From: Psychrobacter immobilis
Lineage (GTDB): Bacteria > Pseudomonadota > Gammaproteobacteria > Pseudomonadales > Moraxellaceae
Assembly: GCF_904846065.1 (NCBI RefSeq)
Contig: NZ_CAJGZV010000001.1
Location: 310,001-374,000, forward strand
DNA: 64,000 nt
Direction: 5' to 3'
The notes under the pieces: model-generated
What the model was told of the DNA's origin: nothing
The model's database searches: none
Seen by the model: only the letters and a program-made list of their open reading frames with translations
Position numbers and translations under genes: made by a program
Shown here: in pieces, positions 18,021 through 28,342 of the stretch
Numbering within the stretch: position 1 is the first letter of the stretch
Layout of the letters: each line of letters starts with the position of its first letter

Positions 18021-19325
18021 ATGATGAGCACTAAAAACGAACAGCTATTTGCGCAAGCCCGAAAACATATTCCTGGCGGCGTAAACTCGCCAGTCCGTGC
18101 CTTTGCTGGTGTCGGTGGCACGCCTATTTTTATGCACCGTGCTAACGGCAGCAAAATTTATGATACCGAAGACAATGCTTATATCGATTATGTCGGCTCT
18201 TGGGGTCCAATGATTTTGGGTCATGCGCACCCTAAAGTGATTGATGCGGTCAAAAAAGCAGCGGATGATGGTTTAAGTTTTGGTACGCCAACGCCGTTTG
18301 AAACGACTGTTGCCGATAAAATTTGCGAAATTGTCCCAAGCGTTGAGATGATTCGTATGACCAGCTCCGGTACAGAAGCGACCATGAGTGCAATTCGTCT
18401 GGCTCGTGGCTATACCCAGCGTGACAAAATCGTTAAGTTTGAAGGCTGCTATCATGGGCATTCAGACAGCTTATTGGTAAAAGCAGGTTCGGGCATGCTA
18501 GATATTGGCGAGCCAACATCAAAAGGTGTGCCAGCTGATTTTGCTAAGCACACCATTACGATTCCTTATAATGACCCACAAGCGATTAAAGATTGCTTTG
18601 AGAAATGGGGCGAAGAAGTCGCTTGCGTGATCTTAGAACCGATCGCTGGCAACATGAATATGGTCATTCCGACCCAAGAATTCCATGATACCTTGCGTGC
18701 AGAATGTACTGCCAACGGTTCAGTGCTGATCTTTGATGAAGTGATGACGGGCTTCCGTGTCGGACTGGGCGGCGCACAAGCATACTTCGGTATTGATCCT
18801 GATTTGACCTGCTTTGGTAAAATCATCGGTGCAGGTTTGCCAGTTGGTGCTTTCGGTGGTAAAAAAGAAGTGATGTCTTGCATTGCGCCACTCGGCGGCG
18901 TCTACCAAGCCGGCACATTGTCAGGTAATCCACTGGCAATGCGTGCGGGTATCGCGATGTTTGAAGACTTAACCGTAGATGGCTTTTATGCTGAGTTAGC
19001 AGCGAAAGTTGATCGTCTAGTAGGCGGTTTTCAAGCGGCAGCTGACAAACATGGCATCAACATGCGTACCAATAAATTGGGCGGTATGTTTGGCATGTTC
19101 TTTGTTAAAGACAATGAAACTGACACGCCAAAGAACTTCGATGACGTGACAGAGTGTGATATGACGGTGTTTAATACGTTCTTCCATGGCATGTTGGATC
19201 GCGGTATTTATCTGGCACCGTCTGCTTATGAAGCAGGCTTTATGTCAATTAAACACAGCAATGAAGATATTGATGCGTCGATTAAAGCCGCTGACGAAAT
19301 TTTTGCAGAAATGGCAAAAGCGTAA
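18021..19325 (+). CDS. hemL: glutamate-1-semialdehyde 2,1-aminomutase
   Basis: PLP enzyme that turns glutamate-1-semialdehyde into 5-aminolevulinate in the C5 heme pathway; works directly after HemA, which is encoded at 41105 in this window. 434 residues (432 if the second ATG at 18024 is used). PLP-site features are [31 protein letters not shown] and the Schiff-base Lys about 267 in [17 protein letters not shown]. Length and sequence fit HemL and not the ornithine-type aminotransferases. It has its own terminator at 19399. Confidence 0.97.
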   Translation: MMSTKNEQLFAQARKHIPGGVNSPVRAFAGVGGTPIFMHRANGSKIYDTEDNAYIDYVGSWGPMILGHAHPKVIDAVKKAADDGLSFGTPTPFETTVADKICEIVPSVEMIRMTSSGTEATMSAIRLARGYTQRDKIVKFEGCYHGHSDSLLVKAGSGMLDIGEPTSKGVPADFAKHTITIPYNDPQAIKDCFEKWGEEVACVILEPIAGNMNMVIPTQEFHDTLRAECTANGSVLIFDEVMTGFRVGLGGAQAYFGIDPDLTCFGKIIGAGLPVGAFGGKKEVMSCIAPLGGVYQAGTLSGNPLAMRAGIAMFEDLTVDGFYAELAAKVDRLVGGFQAAADKHGINMRTNKLGGMFGMFFVKDNETDTPKNFDDVTECDMTVFNTFFHGMLDRGIYLAPSAYEAGFMSIKHSNEDIDASIKAADEIFAEMAKA

Positions 19326-19398
19326 CTGTTTGTTCAGGACCTTGTTTATTTAAGACCTTGTTTATTTAAGATCTGTTTAAAATGTATGTACTTACAAG

Positions 19399-19429
19399 AA
19401 CCAGTATGAGAGATCATGCTGGTTTTTTT
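19399..19429 (+). terminator. rho-independent terminator after hemL
   Basis: AACCAGTATGA and TCATGCTGGTT pair as an 11-bp stem with a 4-base loop and one wobble pair, followed by seven T. Confidence 0.9.
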
Positions 19430-19606
19430 GTGCCCAATATTTATCCTTTTCTGATTTTCACTATGAAAGATAAAGATTTTCTGACGATGATTGCATAAAC
19501 TAAAAAACTAGGACGAAGACAATTCCTTCTTTGGGTGATTGCAAAATAAACAATAAATTATGCTATTCTGAGATGAATCAAGACAATTGAGCAAGGACGC
19601 CAACTG

Positions 19607-21355
19607 ATGACTACAAGCACTAATGATATGCCTAGCAGTAATACGCCACCGTTATGGCAAGCCTCATATGAGAAATATGGAATAAGAAATAATTTAGATG
19701 TATTAGAGAACAAGCACAACCTGCTAGATTTATTGCAACCCAAAATAGATCAGCATAGTGATTCTGTGGCTTTTAGTATGGGGCCCGCCACCCTTACCTT
19801 TGCACAATTGGATATTGCCAGCCGCCGCTTTGCTGCTTTTTTGCAAGCACAAGGAATCAGCAAAGGCGACCGTGTTGCTGTGCAATTACCCAATATATTG
19901 CAGTATGCCGTGGTGTTACTTGGTTGTCTGCGAGCAGGCGCGGTATTGGTGAATGTCAATCCGATGTATACCCATTATGAATTGGCACATCAGCTGACGG
20001 ATGCTCAAGCTAGTGTGCTGATTGTCCTCGATGGTATGACCTCTGCTTACGATCAGTTAGATGATGCAGTCAAAGCGCAACTGTCATTGGTTGTACATTG
20101 TTCCGTCAATCCGAATGCTGCACCTGCTGATAACGATATTGCCTTGCTTACCCAACTTGAACCGTCGACCGATACTACTCGTCAATTCAATCAAACCAAC
20201 CAAACCACAGCCGATAATGCTGCAAAAAATATCTCAGAGCAGAATATAAGCTTTGCCCATATTATGAGTGCATACCACGCTGAGCAATATCAGCCTGTTA
20301 CTATTGAGCGTGAAGATTTAGCTTTATTGCAATATACGGGTGGCACGACCGGCAAGCCAAAAGGTGCGATGCTCACGCATTACAATGTCATGGCCAATGT
20401 CTGTCAGTGTTATGCGATGTTTGGTCATGCGATTGAAGCGGGTCGTAGCGAGCAGATTAAAATACTCAATCCGTTGCCGCTCTATCATATCTTCTCATTT
20501 ACCGTTTGCGGCTTACTAGGCATTTATGGTGGCTGGGAAGATATACTGGTCACCAATCCGCGTGATATCGATGGATTAGTCAATACCATCGAGCAGCATC
20601 GTCCGCATGTCATTCCTTCGGTTAATACCTTATTTATTGGTATGCTGCATCATCCAAAGTTTGCCAACCTTGATTTTAGTCGCTTGGCACTATCTATCGG
20701 TGGCGGCACCGCAATTATCAAAGCGGTATCTGATCAGTGGCAACAAGTCACTGGTATGATTATCAATGAAGGTTACGGCATGTCCGAAACTGCACCAGTT
20801 ATCTCTTTTAACCCACCTGGTATAGATCGTTTCAACGGTAGCGTTGGTCTGCCCCTTGCGATGATGAATATTAAAATCATTGATGAACAGGGTGCAACTT
20901 GTGCAATAGGTACACGGGGCGAGGTTTGTATTAAAGGCCCGCAGGTCATGCGTGGTTACTGGCAACGAGACAATGCAGATACTTTTACAAAGGATGGCTA
21001 CTTTAAATCAGGTGATATTGGTGTGCTAGATAAACATGGATTTTTGACGCTGGTGGATCGCAAAAAAGACATGATACTGGTTTCAGGATTTAACGTCTAT
21101 CCAAACGAAGTGGAAGCGGCATTGACAGAGCATCCGAAAGTACTTGAAGTCGCGGTGGTTGGTATTGCAGATGAGCACAGCGGTGAAGTACCCAAGGCGT
21201 TTGTGGTTAAAAAGGATTTGAGCCTAACGGTAGAAGAGTTACAAAGCTTCGCAAGCGAGCGTTTAACAGGTTATAAACGCCCGCAGTCATACGAGTTTAT
21301 CGATGAATTGCCCAAAACCGCGGTAGGAAAAATATTACGTAAGTCTTTACGTTAG
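19607..21355 (+). CDS. fadD: long-chain fatty acid--CoA ligase
   Basis: Adenylate-forming enzyme that activates fatty acids to acyl-CoA for beta-oxidation or lipid synthesis. 582 residues. ATP/AMP motif YTGGTTGKPKGAMLTH at about 243-258, acyl-AMP motif INEGYGMSETAPVIS, GYFKSGDIGVLDKHGFLTLVDRKKDMI and C-terminal PKTAVGKILRKSLR with the catalytic Lys. A Thr/Asn/Gln-rich insert (about 185-210) is unusual but lies before the core motif. AAGGA precedes ATG 19607. A second acyl-CoA ligase of a different subfamily is at 45480. Confidence 0.92.
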   Translation: MTTSTNDMPSSNTPPLWQASYEKYGIRNNLDVLENKHNLLDLLQPKIDQHSDSVAFSMGPATLTFAQLDIASRRFAAFLQAQGISKGDRVAVQLPNILQYAVVLLGCLRAGAVLVNVNPMYTHYELAHQLTDAQASVLIVLDGMTSAYDQLDDAVKAQLSLVVHCSVNPNAAPADNDIALLTQLEPSTDTTRQFNQTNQTTADNAAKNISEQNISFAHIMSAYHAEQYQPVTIEREDLALLQYTGGTTGKPKGAMLTHYNVMANVCQCYAMFGHAIEAGRSEQIKILNPLPLYHIFSFTVCGLLGIYGGWEDILVTNPRDIDGLVNTIEQHRPHVIPSVNTLFIGMLHHPKFANLDFSRLALSIGGGTAIIKAVSDQWQQVTGMIINEGYGMSETAPVISFNPPGIDRFNGSVGLPLAMMNIKIIDEQGATCAIGTRGEVCIKGPQVMRGYWQRDNADTFTKDGYFKSGDIGVLDKHGFLTLVDRKKDMILVSGFNVYPNEVEAALTEHPKVLEVAVVGIADEHSGEVPKAFVVKKDLSLTVEELQSFASERLTGYKRPQSYEFIDELPKTAVGKILRKSLR

Positions 21356-21374
21356 TTGGGCTAGGGGCGAGTTA

Positions 21375-21785
21375 TTATCGTCCGATTTTATCAAATTTAC
21401 GGTCTTTTAAGCTGAGTCTACCGCGTAGGACATCACTGTACATACGAAAGTCGCTAGCAAAGCTTTTTAGCGGGAATTTGAACGAGGCAGGTTTGTTTTT
21501 TTCAAAGAAAAAATGACCGACCCAAGCGCAAGCATATCCAGCAGCGATGCCTTTAAGTAATGGTTTTGGCGAAGCGGTTTTGACCGACTTTGCGAGTCCC
21601 AATAAGCCAAAGCTACTACCGGCGAAATGTAAGCGGCGGCAAGCCATGTTTTGATGTTCAGCTAAATAGAAGTCATAAAATTTCTGCTTTGTTGGGCTGA
21701 CGGTTGTCATCATGTTTTTTTTAGTATTGCTGACCGCTTGAGCATCAGCGTTTTTGGTAGTGTTTTGTGTGGTCGTTTGATTCAT
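21375..21785 (-). CDS. DUF962 / Mpo1-like membrane protein
   Basis: 136 residues. The pattern FYLAEHQNMACRRLHFAGSSFGLLGL, two hydrophobic segments (about 58-70 and 80-95), WVGHFFFEKNKPASFKFPLKSFASDFRMY is the DUF962/Mpo1 family signature. Yeast Mpo1 is an iron-dependent dioxygenase of 2-hydroxy fatty acids, and the conserved His residues are present here; for the bacterial protein this activity is inference. The first 24 residues are Thr/Asn-rich and the true start could be the internal Met in KKNMMTTVSP. It converges on fadD with about 20 bases between. Confidence 0.82.
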   Translation of the reverse strand: MNQTTTQNTTKNADAQAVSNTKKNMMTTVSPTKQKFYDFYLAEHQNMACRRLHFAGSSFGLLGLAKSVKTASPKPLLKGIAAGYACAWVGHFFFEKNKPASFKFPLKSFASDFRMYSDVLRGRLSLKDRKFDKIGR

Positions 21786-22184
21786 TTGTTCAGCTTCCTT
21801 GCCAATCGTTTATTGAGTATAGGCATTAGGGCGATTCATTAGGGGGCTTTCTGTTTTAATAAAGCGGCTGGCGCTCATTAAGTGACTGTTATTTATTATA
21901 ATATTGGTCGTTTTTAATGTAGCAAAACGCTATCCTTAACACAAGCAATGGATATTTATGGCGCATTTGTTATTTTGTTGATGATGCGCTTGCTGCTTAA
22001 TTAGCATTTGGGTCACTTGCCAGTGTTTGGCATAAATGCTTTAATGGCGAAAATTGCGTCAAATACGTGAGCCGCTTTGCGTGAATGGCTCTATTTGGTG
22101 CAGCTATGATGTTTATATGACTCAATCGTCTAATTTTTAGCCCATATCCTCCCCCTTTTATCCAACACGGTAACGATTCCTCTT
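21786..22184. other. intergenic region upstream of ppx
   Basis: Nearly 400 bases without a coding signal, between the divergent DUF962 gene and ppx. The sequence must carry both promoters; no repeat or hairpin stands out. Confidence 0.4.
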
Positions 22185-23711
22185 ATGCCTATTGACTACC
22201 TTACAAATCCGCCGCTTGCTGATGATGAAATGATGGCAGCCATTGATATCGGTTCCAATAGTTTTCATCTGGCCATTGCGCGTCTTGACCATGGTGAGGT
22301 GCGAAAAGTCGTTTCTATGTCTGAAAAAGTCCAGCTTGCCGCAGGCTTGGACGAGAATAATATCTTAAGTGCGGCAGCTGCACAGCGAGGTCTCGACTGT
22401 TTGAGCCGATTTGTGGCGCGTTTGGATTCGGTACCACCCGAACGCATTCGCGTGGTTGCGACCAATGCTTTACGCCAAGCCAAAAATGCCAATGACTTTA
22501 TTGCCCGTGCCAATAAAATATTGCCGAAACCCATTGAGATTATCGCGGGACGAGAAGAGGCGCGCTTGATTTATTTGGGCGTCTCACACACCAATGCCAG
22601 TAGTGATAAGCGTTTGGTCATCGATATTGGTGGCGGTTCGACAGAGTTTATCATTGGTCAAGAGTTCGATCCGCTATTGACCGAGAGTTTGCAGATGGGC
22701 TGTGTCGCCTTTACCCAGAAGTACTTTGCCGATGGTCAAATCACGAAAGAAGCCTTTAATAATGCGATATCAGCCGCTCGCAAAGAAGTGTTAGCGATTC
22801 AGGGTCGTTATCAAAAATTGGGCTGGAGTAGTGTGGTTGGCTCGAGTGGGACGATTAAAGCGGTACGTAATGTGCTGGTATCTAAGGGCTGGGCTGATGA
22901 GCAAGAGCGCATCACTTATAAAGGTGTCAAAAAGTTAGAGAAGCTATTGCTTAAAATTGGCAACGTCGATGACATCGATTTAGAAGGCGTTAAGGAACAT
23001 CGCAAAGCCGTCTTCCCAGCAGGCGTTGCGGTACTGCGTGCGGTCATGAAAGTGCTGGGTGTCGATACCATTACTTACTCAGATGGTGCACTACGTGAAG
23101 GTGTGATGTACGACATGCTTGGACGCTTTGCTAGCGAAGATGTTCGTGACCGCAGTGTGCTGGCGCTGATTAAGCGTTATTCAGGGGACAAAAAACAAGC
23201 CAAACAAGTGGTGAAAACCAGTCGTCATTTATTTGAGCAAGTGAAGGAGAAGCTCGCCCTTACCAATGATGATTGTGATTTACTCAGACGTGCGGCTTTC
23301 TTGCATGAGATAGGATTGGCAATCAGTCATAGTAGTTATCATAAGCACAGCGCGTATTTGCTTGAGTATTCTGATATTCCAGGATTCTCACAAGTCGATC
23401 AAAAGCGCATGGCACAGCTGATGCTCAATCATCGTCGTAAGCTCAAGGCTGATATGTTAGAGCAGACCTGTAATGTTGGTGGTAATCAGCTCGTTTATCT
23501 TTGCCTGTTGCTACGTTTGGCTGTACTGGCGCATCACAGCCGCAGCGATTATGAATTACCAGAATTACAGTTACAAGCCATGGACGATCATTGCTGGCAA
23601 ATCACCGTTGCCAATAGCAGTGAGCATTACGCTTTCTTATTGCCGGATCTGCATACTGAGATTGAGCAGTTTGCCAAATGGGGCGTGACGCTGAGCGTGG
23701 TTGAGGGCTAG
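22185..23711 (+). CDS. ppx: exopolyphosphatase (Ppx/GppA family)
   Basis: Removes terminal phosphates from inorganic polyphosphate, or pppGpp in the GppA branch. 508 residues. ASKHA-type phosphate loops are visible: AAIDIGSNSFHLAIARL near residue 17 and VIDIGGGSTEFIIG near 148. A C-terminal HD-like helical domain (FLHEIGLAISHSSYHKHSAYL) is present, so this is the long Ppx form. The start at 22185 lacks an obvious ribosome site; an internal ATG (MMAAIDIG) is possible, though that would trim the N terminus to the first strand. Single gene. Confidence 0.93.
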   Translation: MPIDYLTNPPLADDEMMAAIDIGSNSFHLAIARLDHGEVRKVVSMSEKVQLAAGLDENNILSAAAAQRGLDCLSRFVARLDSVPPERIRVVATNALRQAKNANDFIARANKILPKPIEIIAGREEARLIYLGVSHTNASSDKRLVIDIGGGSTEFIIGQEFDPLLTESLQMGCVAFTQKYFADGQITKEAFNNAISAARKEVLAIQGRYQKLGWSSVVGSSGTIKAVRNVLVSKGWADEQERITYKGVKKLEKLLLKIGNVDDIDLEGVKEHRKAVFPAGVAVLRAVMKVLGVDTITYSDGALREGVMYDMLGRFASEDVRDRSVLALIKRYSGDKKQAKQVVKTSRHLFEQVKEKLALTNDDCDLLRRAAFLHEIGLAISHSSYHKHSAYLLEYSDIPGFSQVDQKRMAQLMLNHRRKLKADMLEQTCNVGGNQLVYLCLLLRLAVLAHHSRSDYELPELQLQAMDDHCWQITVANSSEHYAFLLPDLHTEIEQFAKWGVTLSVVEG

Positions 23712-23937
23712 ACAGCCCTGCTTTGCACTGACGATCAACATGATGCCGTTACTATTGTAATGAGTATGCTATAGATTAACGTAACAAAAGCGGCTTTGTC
23801 AGTAATGTCATGCCATTTAAGATGTGCTACTATAGCCTCTATTGAGTTTACAACTGTACTTTCATTATCTAAAAATCGATAACGATATTATTCTTAAACA
23901 TAAATACATTAAGTATAATTATTAAAGGGAAGCGTCT

Positions 23938-24741
23938 ATGAGCACTGTCTGGGATAGTGTGCAGCTTGCACGGCACGCCAAGCGTCCATTATTTATGGAC
24001 TATGTTAATCAGTTGTTTACCGAATTCGATGAGCTGCACGGTGACCGTGCTTTTGCCGATGACAAAGCCATTCTTGGTGGTCTGGCGCGTTTTGATGATC
24101 AGCCTGTGATGGTAATTGGTCAACATCGCGGTCGCAGTACCCGTGAGCGTATTGCCCATAACTTTGGCATGGCCAATCCTGAAGGCTACCGCAAAGTGAT
24201 TCGTTTGGTCAAAATGGCTGAGCGCTTTAATATCCCTGTGATGACCTTTGTCGATACTCAAGGCGCTTATCCGGGTATTGGCGCGGAAGAACGCGGACAA
24301 GCGCAAGCCATTGCAGAAAGTATCGCCGTTTTTTCTAGCCTAAAAGTGCCTATTATCGTGACTATCATCGGTGAAGGCGGCTCAGGTGGGGCGTTGGCAA
24401 TTGGTGTTGGTGACAAAGTCAATATGCTACAAAATAGTATTTATTCGGTTATCTCTCCGGAAGGCTGTGCCTCTATCCTGTGGAAAACAGCTGAAAAAGC
24501 ACAAGACGCTAGTGAAGCCTTGAAATTAAATGCGATTAATTTATATCAAATGGGGCTGATTGATGCCGTCATTGAAGAAGGTGAAGGCGCACATATCAAG
24601 CCGCAACCAGTCATGATCGCCTTGAAAGCACTTATTGCTGAGCAGTTAGATGAGATTAAAGATTTAGACGCACACGCGCGTTGTGAGCTACGTTATGAGA
24701 AGCTGAAAACCTTTAACTCAGAAGTGATGTTGCCTGCTTAA
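23938..24741 (+). CDS. accA: acetyl-CoA carboxylase carboxyltransferase subunit alpha
   Basis: Alpha subunit of the carboxyltransferase that makes malonyl-CoA, the first step of fatty acid synthesis; works with AccD, which is not in this window. 267 residues, shorter than the ~319 of E. coli because the N-terminal helical extension is absent. Family motifs include [66 protein letters not shown] and [29 protein letters not shown] precedes ATG 23938. The next gene is tilS, also near accA in E. coli. Confidence 0.96.
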   Translation: MSTVWDSVQLARHAKRPLFMDYVNQLFTEFDELHGDRAFADDKAILGGLARFDDQPVMVIGQHRGRSTRERIAHNFGMANPEGYRKVIRLVKMAERFNIPVMTFVDTQGAYPGIGAEERGQAQAIAESIAVFSSLKVPIIVTIIGEGGSGGALAIGVGDKVNMLQNSIYSVISPEGCASILWKTAEKAQDASEALKLNAINLYQMGLIDAVIEEGEGAHIKPQPVMIALKALIAEQLDEIKDLDAHARCELRYEKLKTFNSEVMLPA

Positions 24742-24827
24742 TTGGTCGCTATGACATCTCTGTTACTAAGCTTCTATTCATGGACACAAAGCTTTTCATA
24801 TTAGAGACTGAGTCTTAATGCTAAAAT

Positions 24828-24858
24828 AAAAACGTGTCATTTTATGGCGCGTTTTTTT
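24828..24858 (+). terminator. rho-independent terminator after accA
   Basis: AAAAACGTG and CGCGTTTTT pair (one G-T) around an 11-base loop, with seven T. It separates accA from tilS. Confidence 0.82.
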
Positions 24859-24971
24859 GTGGCTGTTAATATAGGTGCTAACTGACGCTGTAACTGATGT
24901 AGTAGCTGACGTATAAGCTGATTCATTTATATGTCAATTCATGTATGCATGCTAAATAAATAAGGCTGATT

Positions 24972-26582
24972 ATGACCAGCAGTGCAATCCTCTCGCATCC
25001 TATGAAGCCAATCGCAGACTTGCCTGTCGATGCCGATCTGGCACAAGCATTATTGAGCAGTATGGCTGAATATGGTGAACAGCTGCACGGTCGACGGCTT
25101 TGGCTGGCGTGTAGTGGTGGTCGTGATTCATTAGCATTGGCTGCGCTGTGTGTGCAGCTCTATCGCCAAGGTAAGTTGCCATTTTTGCCGCAATTGCTGC
25201 ATGTCAATCATGGTTTGCAAGCAGATAGTGACACTTGGGCGACACATGTTGCTAACTGGGCAGCAGTGCAGCAGATACCGTGTCGGATTTTACGTGCGCA
25301 AGTGAATGGTCATGATGAGCAAGCCGCAAGGCAGGCTCGTTATGATGTCATGCGAGCGCAACTCAATCAAGATGATGTATTGCTCTTAGCGCATCATGCC
25401 GATGATCAAGCAGAGACGGTGCTGATGCGGCTGATACAAGGCGCTGGGGTGAATGGTCTGTCGGGTATGCAGCCGTGGCGTATCCAAACGCAAGGCACAC
25501 AGCGTATGGCATTATGGCGACCTTGGCTGACGGTCAAACGCGCCAATATCAGCAATTATGCTCAGCGCCTAAAGCTCCCTTATATCGATGACCCAACCAA
25601 TGATGCTGGCGATAATGTACGTAGTGGGCTACGCCTCGACATCATGCCAGTATTGGCAACCTATAATTCCAATGTCATTGACAATATCGCCCGTAGCGCA
25701 CAGCTATTGCGTGATGCCCAATTAATAATCAATGCACAAGCGGCAGAAGATTTACAGCAGATAGAGGTAGCATCATTACAGCTATCGTCTGCCCAGCGTG
25801 TGCTAAATATAGACAAGCTACAAGCATTACCCATTTATCGTCAGCGGCAACTATTGCATCATTGGCTCGGTCAAGATGAACCGTTACCGCCTGCTAAGCA
25901 GCTGGTCGATGATGTATTTATGCTAAGCCAACGTGAAGATCCTGATCACCAAACGGCGCTTTTTTGGCAAGCTCGCAAGCAGTCCTATACGATTTGCCGC
26001 TACCGTCAGCAGCTTTATCGTCTCAGCAGCGATTGGTTGACATGGCTTGAGTTGCCGCTTACCAAACAGATTCAACCCTTATCTGATTTTGTTGTGGCTG
26101 ATGCTGATTCAGAGGCTGCCCAGTCTGTATCAGTTACCTTACGCAGGGATAGTAAATTTACTTGGCAAGCACAAATGATGCCAAATGCCTTGGCAGAGCT
26201 ATTAGACAGCGACCAAGATGGTGATGAGAAGTTTGAGATTACCTTCGCACCATTAGGTCGTCAGCAGCGTGTGCAAACTGCCTTGGCATCACGTCCACAA
26301 GCGGGCAAGAAGCTATATCAAACGCTTGGTGTACCTGTATGGTTGCGCGAGAGTTTGGTGGTGGTCAGTGCCGTTGCCGTATCCGTACAGCAGGATAAAG
26401 AGTGGCCATTATTACTGGTATCACCTTTTGAGAGCTGGATACTAGGGACGAGTAGGTCGCTAATAGACACGATAGACAATACTGGTGTTTTAGACAGTGC
26501 TATTAGAGGGAATGTTATTAGAAATAGTGCTATTAAAAACAATGTTATTAGAAACAGTCTAAGCATCAATAACGCTTTTTAA
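24972..26582 (+). CDS. tilS: tRNA(Ile)-lysidine synthase
   Basis: Modifies C34 of the tRNA-Ile that reads AUA to lysidine. 536 residues. The PP-loop ATPase motif SGGRDS (about 48-53) is followed by VNHGLQADSDTWA, LLAHHADDQAETVLMRLIQGAGVNGLSGM and YIDDPTNDAGDNVRSGLRLDIMP, all classic TilS blocks. The C-terminal TilS domain ends around WLRESLVVVSAVAV. After it comes an unusual ~35-residue tail with a repeated SAIRGNVIRNSAIKNNVIRN pattern coded by a 30-base DNA repeat, probably outside the fold. Clear assignment. Confidence 0.95.
   Translation: MTSSAILSHPMKPIADLPVDADLAQALLSSMAEYGEQLHGRRLWLACSGGRDSLALAALCVQLYRQGKLPFLPQLLHVNHGLQADSDTWATHVANWAAVQQIPCRILRAQVNGHDEQAARQARYDVMRAQLNQDDVLLLAHHADDQAETVLMRLIQGAGVNGLSGMQPWRIQTQGTQRMALWRPWLTVKRANISNYAQRLKLPYIDDPTNDAGDNVRSGLRLDIMPVLATYNSNVIDNIARSAQLLRDAQLIINAQAAEDLQQIEVASLQLSSAQRVLNIDKLQALPIYRQRQLLHHWLGQDEPLPPAKQLVDDVFMLSQREDPDHQTALFWQARKQSYTICRYRQQLYRLSSDWLTWLELPLTKQIQPLSDFVVADADSEAAQSVSVTLRRDSKFTWQAQMMPNALAELLDSDQDGDEKFEITFAPLGRQQRVQTALASRPQAGKKLYQTLGVPVWLRESLVVVSAVAVSVQQDKEWPLLLVSPFESWILGTSRSLIDTIDNTGVLDSAIRGNVIRNSAIKNNVIRNSLSINNAF
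26502..26561. repeat. 30-bp imperfect tandem repeat in the 3' end of tilS
   Basis: The unit is approximately AGTGCTATTAGA plus AATGTTATTAGA with short spacers; two 30-base copies with a few changes. It codes for the alternating NSAI(R/K)xNVIRN tail of TilS. Confidence 0.7.
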
Positions 26583-26588
26583 TATTTG

Positions 26589-26618
26589 TAACCTAAATAT
26601 TTTAGGAGGTTTAGGTTA
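26589..26618. terminator. hairpin between tilS and the GNAT gene
   Basis: TAACCTAAA and TTTAGGTTA form a 9-bp stem with a 12-base loop that itself can pair. It has no T-run, so it may be a weak convergent terminator. Confidence 0.4.
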
Positions 26619-26625
26619 TCTAGGG

Positions 26626-27138
26626 CTAGGGCATTAGGTCAACAAGTTTTCTAACCATTTTGATATCTATTATTGGCATGCTTTTGTAGCATTCTTCACT
26701 CTTTTCGCCATTAGCTACAAAGCCAAATTTTTGATAGAAATCAATAGCAGCCACATTATTTTCTAATACCCATAAATAAAAATGGGCATGGATATGAGAT
26801 TCTAAGAGGGCTTGTAATGATGCTGTCATTAATTGAGTGCCTATACCCAATCCTTGATAGTCGGGCAAAACATACAACGTGGTAATTTCATAATTTTTAT
26901 TATTAATGAAGTAGCCAATAAACCCCAAATTATTATTATGAACATCATATGCTATCCAGACAATAACATCAGGATGCGCTATTAACTCCTGCCACATTTT
27001 TGTTTTATTACATAAGTTGTTTTTATCATTGATGTAGGACGCTGGTAGCAAATCTAAATAGGCGGCATGCCAACTTTTGAAGTGAATGTTAGCAATGTTT
27101 GCATAATCCTTTGGGTTAGCTTTACGAATGAAAAACAT
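26626..27138 (-). CDS. GNAT-family N-acetyltransferase
   Basis: 170 residues. The acetyl-CoA binding motif is visible as TLYVLPDYQGLGIGTQLMTASL (motif A, Q-x-x-G-x-G/A), with the preceding IGYFINNKNYEI strand and C-terminal VLENNVAAIDFYQKFGFVANG. The substrate cannot be told. GGAGAG lies before the ATG at 27138, so I prefer this to the longer frame from 27153. It is convergent with tilS and divergent from proC. Confidence 0.85.
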   Translation of the reverse strand: MFFIRKANPKDYANIANIHFKSWHAAYLDLLPASYINDKNNLCNKTKMWQELIAHPDVIVWIAYDVHNNNLGFIGYFINNKNYEITTLYVLPDYQGLGIGTQLMTASLQALLESHIHAHFYLWVLENNVAAIDFYQKFGFVANGEKSEECYKSMPIIDIKMVRKLVDLMP

Positions 27139-27356
27139 ATTACTCTCCGTCACTGATTTTATATAATGCCCTTGTTAATTTAACCGTTTGGTTGAGCAAT
27201 AGTCCATGGCAATTCAGTGGTTCGATGAAGCTTACAACCGGGTTAGATGCCGTCAATTTATCAAACGATGCCAGTAGCAGTATGGTAAACTGAGTGTCAT
27301 TTTACCTATCATTATGTTAGTTTGAGTACCTTTGGATTTTTGAATAGGAGACATGT

Positions 27357-28190
27357 ATGTCAGTATTAGATAATAAGAAAATCAGCTTTATCGGTGGCGG
27401 AAATATGGCGCAGGCTTTGATTAGCGGGCTTGTTAGCTGCGGTGTCAAACCGAGTTTAATTACCGTTGCTGATCCTAGCAGTGAAGCGCGCGCGCAATTG
27501 GCTGCTAAAGGACTGAATACGGTTGATCCAACTGCTGATGCAAAAGCTGCCATTATCGATGCTGACATTGTGGTGCTGGCGGTCAAGCCGCAAGTGATGA
27601 AAGCGGTAGTCAGTAGCTTTGCGGATGTCTTAGACAAGCAGTTGGTAATTTCAGTGGCAGCAGGTTTGTCGACTGAGCTTTTATCTGACATGTTGGGTGG
27701 CTATGACAATATCGTCCGTGCGATGCCAAATACCCCTGCAATGATTCAAATGGGCGCAACGGGTCTGTACGGTACTGATAATATTTCTGCTGAACAAAAG
27801 CAGTTAGCAACGGCGGTGATGGAAGCATCAGGATTGGTCATGTGGGTCGATAATGAAGAACACATGCATGCGGTAACCGCCGTATCAGGATCAGCGCCAG
27901 CGTATATGTTTTACTTCATTGAATCCATGATTGACGGGGCAGTGGCTTTAGGTTTGGATAAAGAGCAGGCTTCAGCGCTCGCTATGCAAACCATGCTAGG
28001 CGCGGCAAAAATGGCGATGAATAGTGAGGATGCACCTGCCGAATTGCGTCGCAAGGTCACCTCGCCAAATGGGACAACCCAAGCCGCTGTTGAGTCAATG
28101 CAAGCCAATGATATCGGTGGTCAAATCGTTGAGGCTATGCAGGCCTGCTATGACCGTAGCCAAGCCTTGAGTGAAGAGATGAGTAAATAA
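27357..28190 (+). CDS. proC: pyrroline-5-carboxylate reductase
   Basis: Last step of proline synthesis, reduction of pyrroline-5-carboxylate with NAD(P)H. 277 residues. The N-terminal Rossmann motif IGGGNMAQALISGL is near residue 12; VLAVKPQVM, VRAMPNTPAMIQMGATGLYG, ITAVSGSAPAYMFYFIE-like (here VTAVSGSAPAYM) and LRRKVTSPNGTTQAAVESM are family blocks. AGGAG six bases before ATG 27357 fixes the start. It precedes yggT on the same strand, an order found in many proteobacteria. Confidence 0.96.
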   Translation: MSVLDNKKISFIGGGNMAQALISGLVSCGVKPSLITVADPSSEARAQLAAKGLNTVDPTADAKAAIIDADIVVLAVKPQVMKAVVSSFADVLDKQLVISVAAGLSTELLSDMLGGYDNIVRAMPNTPAMIQMGATGLYGTDNISAEQKQLATAVMEASGLVMWVDNEEHMHAVTAVSGSAPAYMFYFIESMIDGAVALGLDKEQASALAMQTMLGAAKMAMNSEDAPAELRRKVTSPNGTTQAAVESMQANDIGGQIVEAMQACYDRSQALSEEMSK

Positions 28191-28200
28191 TCATCCATAT

Positions 28201-28241
28201 CTCAGGCGCGTTATTTGCTAAAAGCGAATGACGCGCCTGAG
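28201..28241. repeat. long hairpin after proC
   Basis: CTCAGGCGCGT (28201-28211) and ACGCGCCTGAG (28231-28241) form a perfect 11-bp stem with a 19-base loop, 10 bases after the proC stop. With no T-run it may attenuate or protect the proC message instead of terminating it. Confidence 0.7.
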
Positions 28242-28283
28242 CACCAATATTAAGCACCAATACTAAGCACCAATACCAAGCAC
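28241..28283. repeat. 13-bp tandem repeat between proC and yggT
   Basis: The unit GCACCAATACTAA is present about 3.3 times (28241, 28254, 28267, partial at 28280) with one-base differences. It directly abuts the hairpin. Confidence 0.85.
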
Positions 28284-28342
28284 CTAGCAATGACAGTCGT
28301 CATCCCAAAACCTGTTAATAATGTCACATTGAGTAGCACTTC

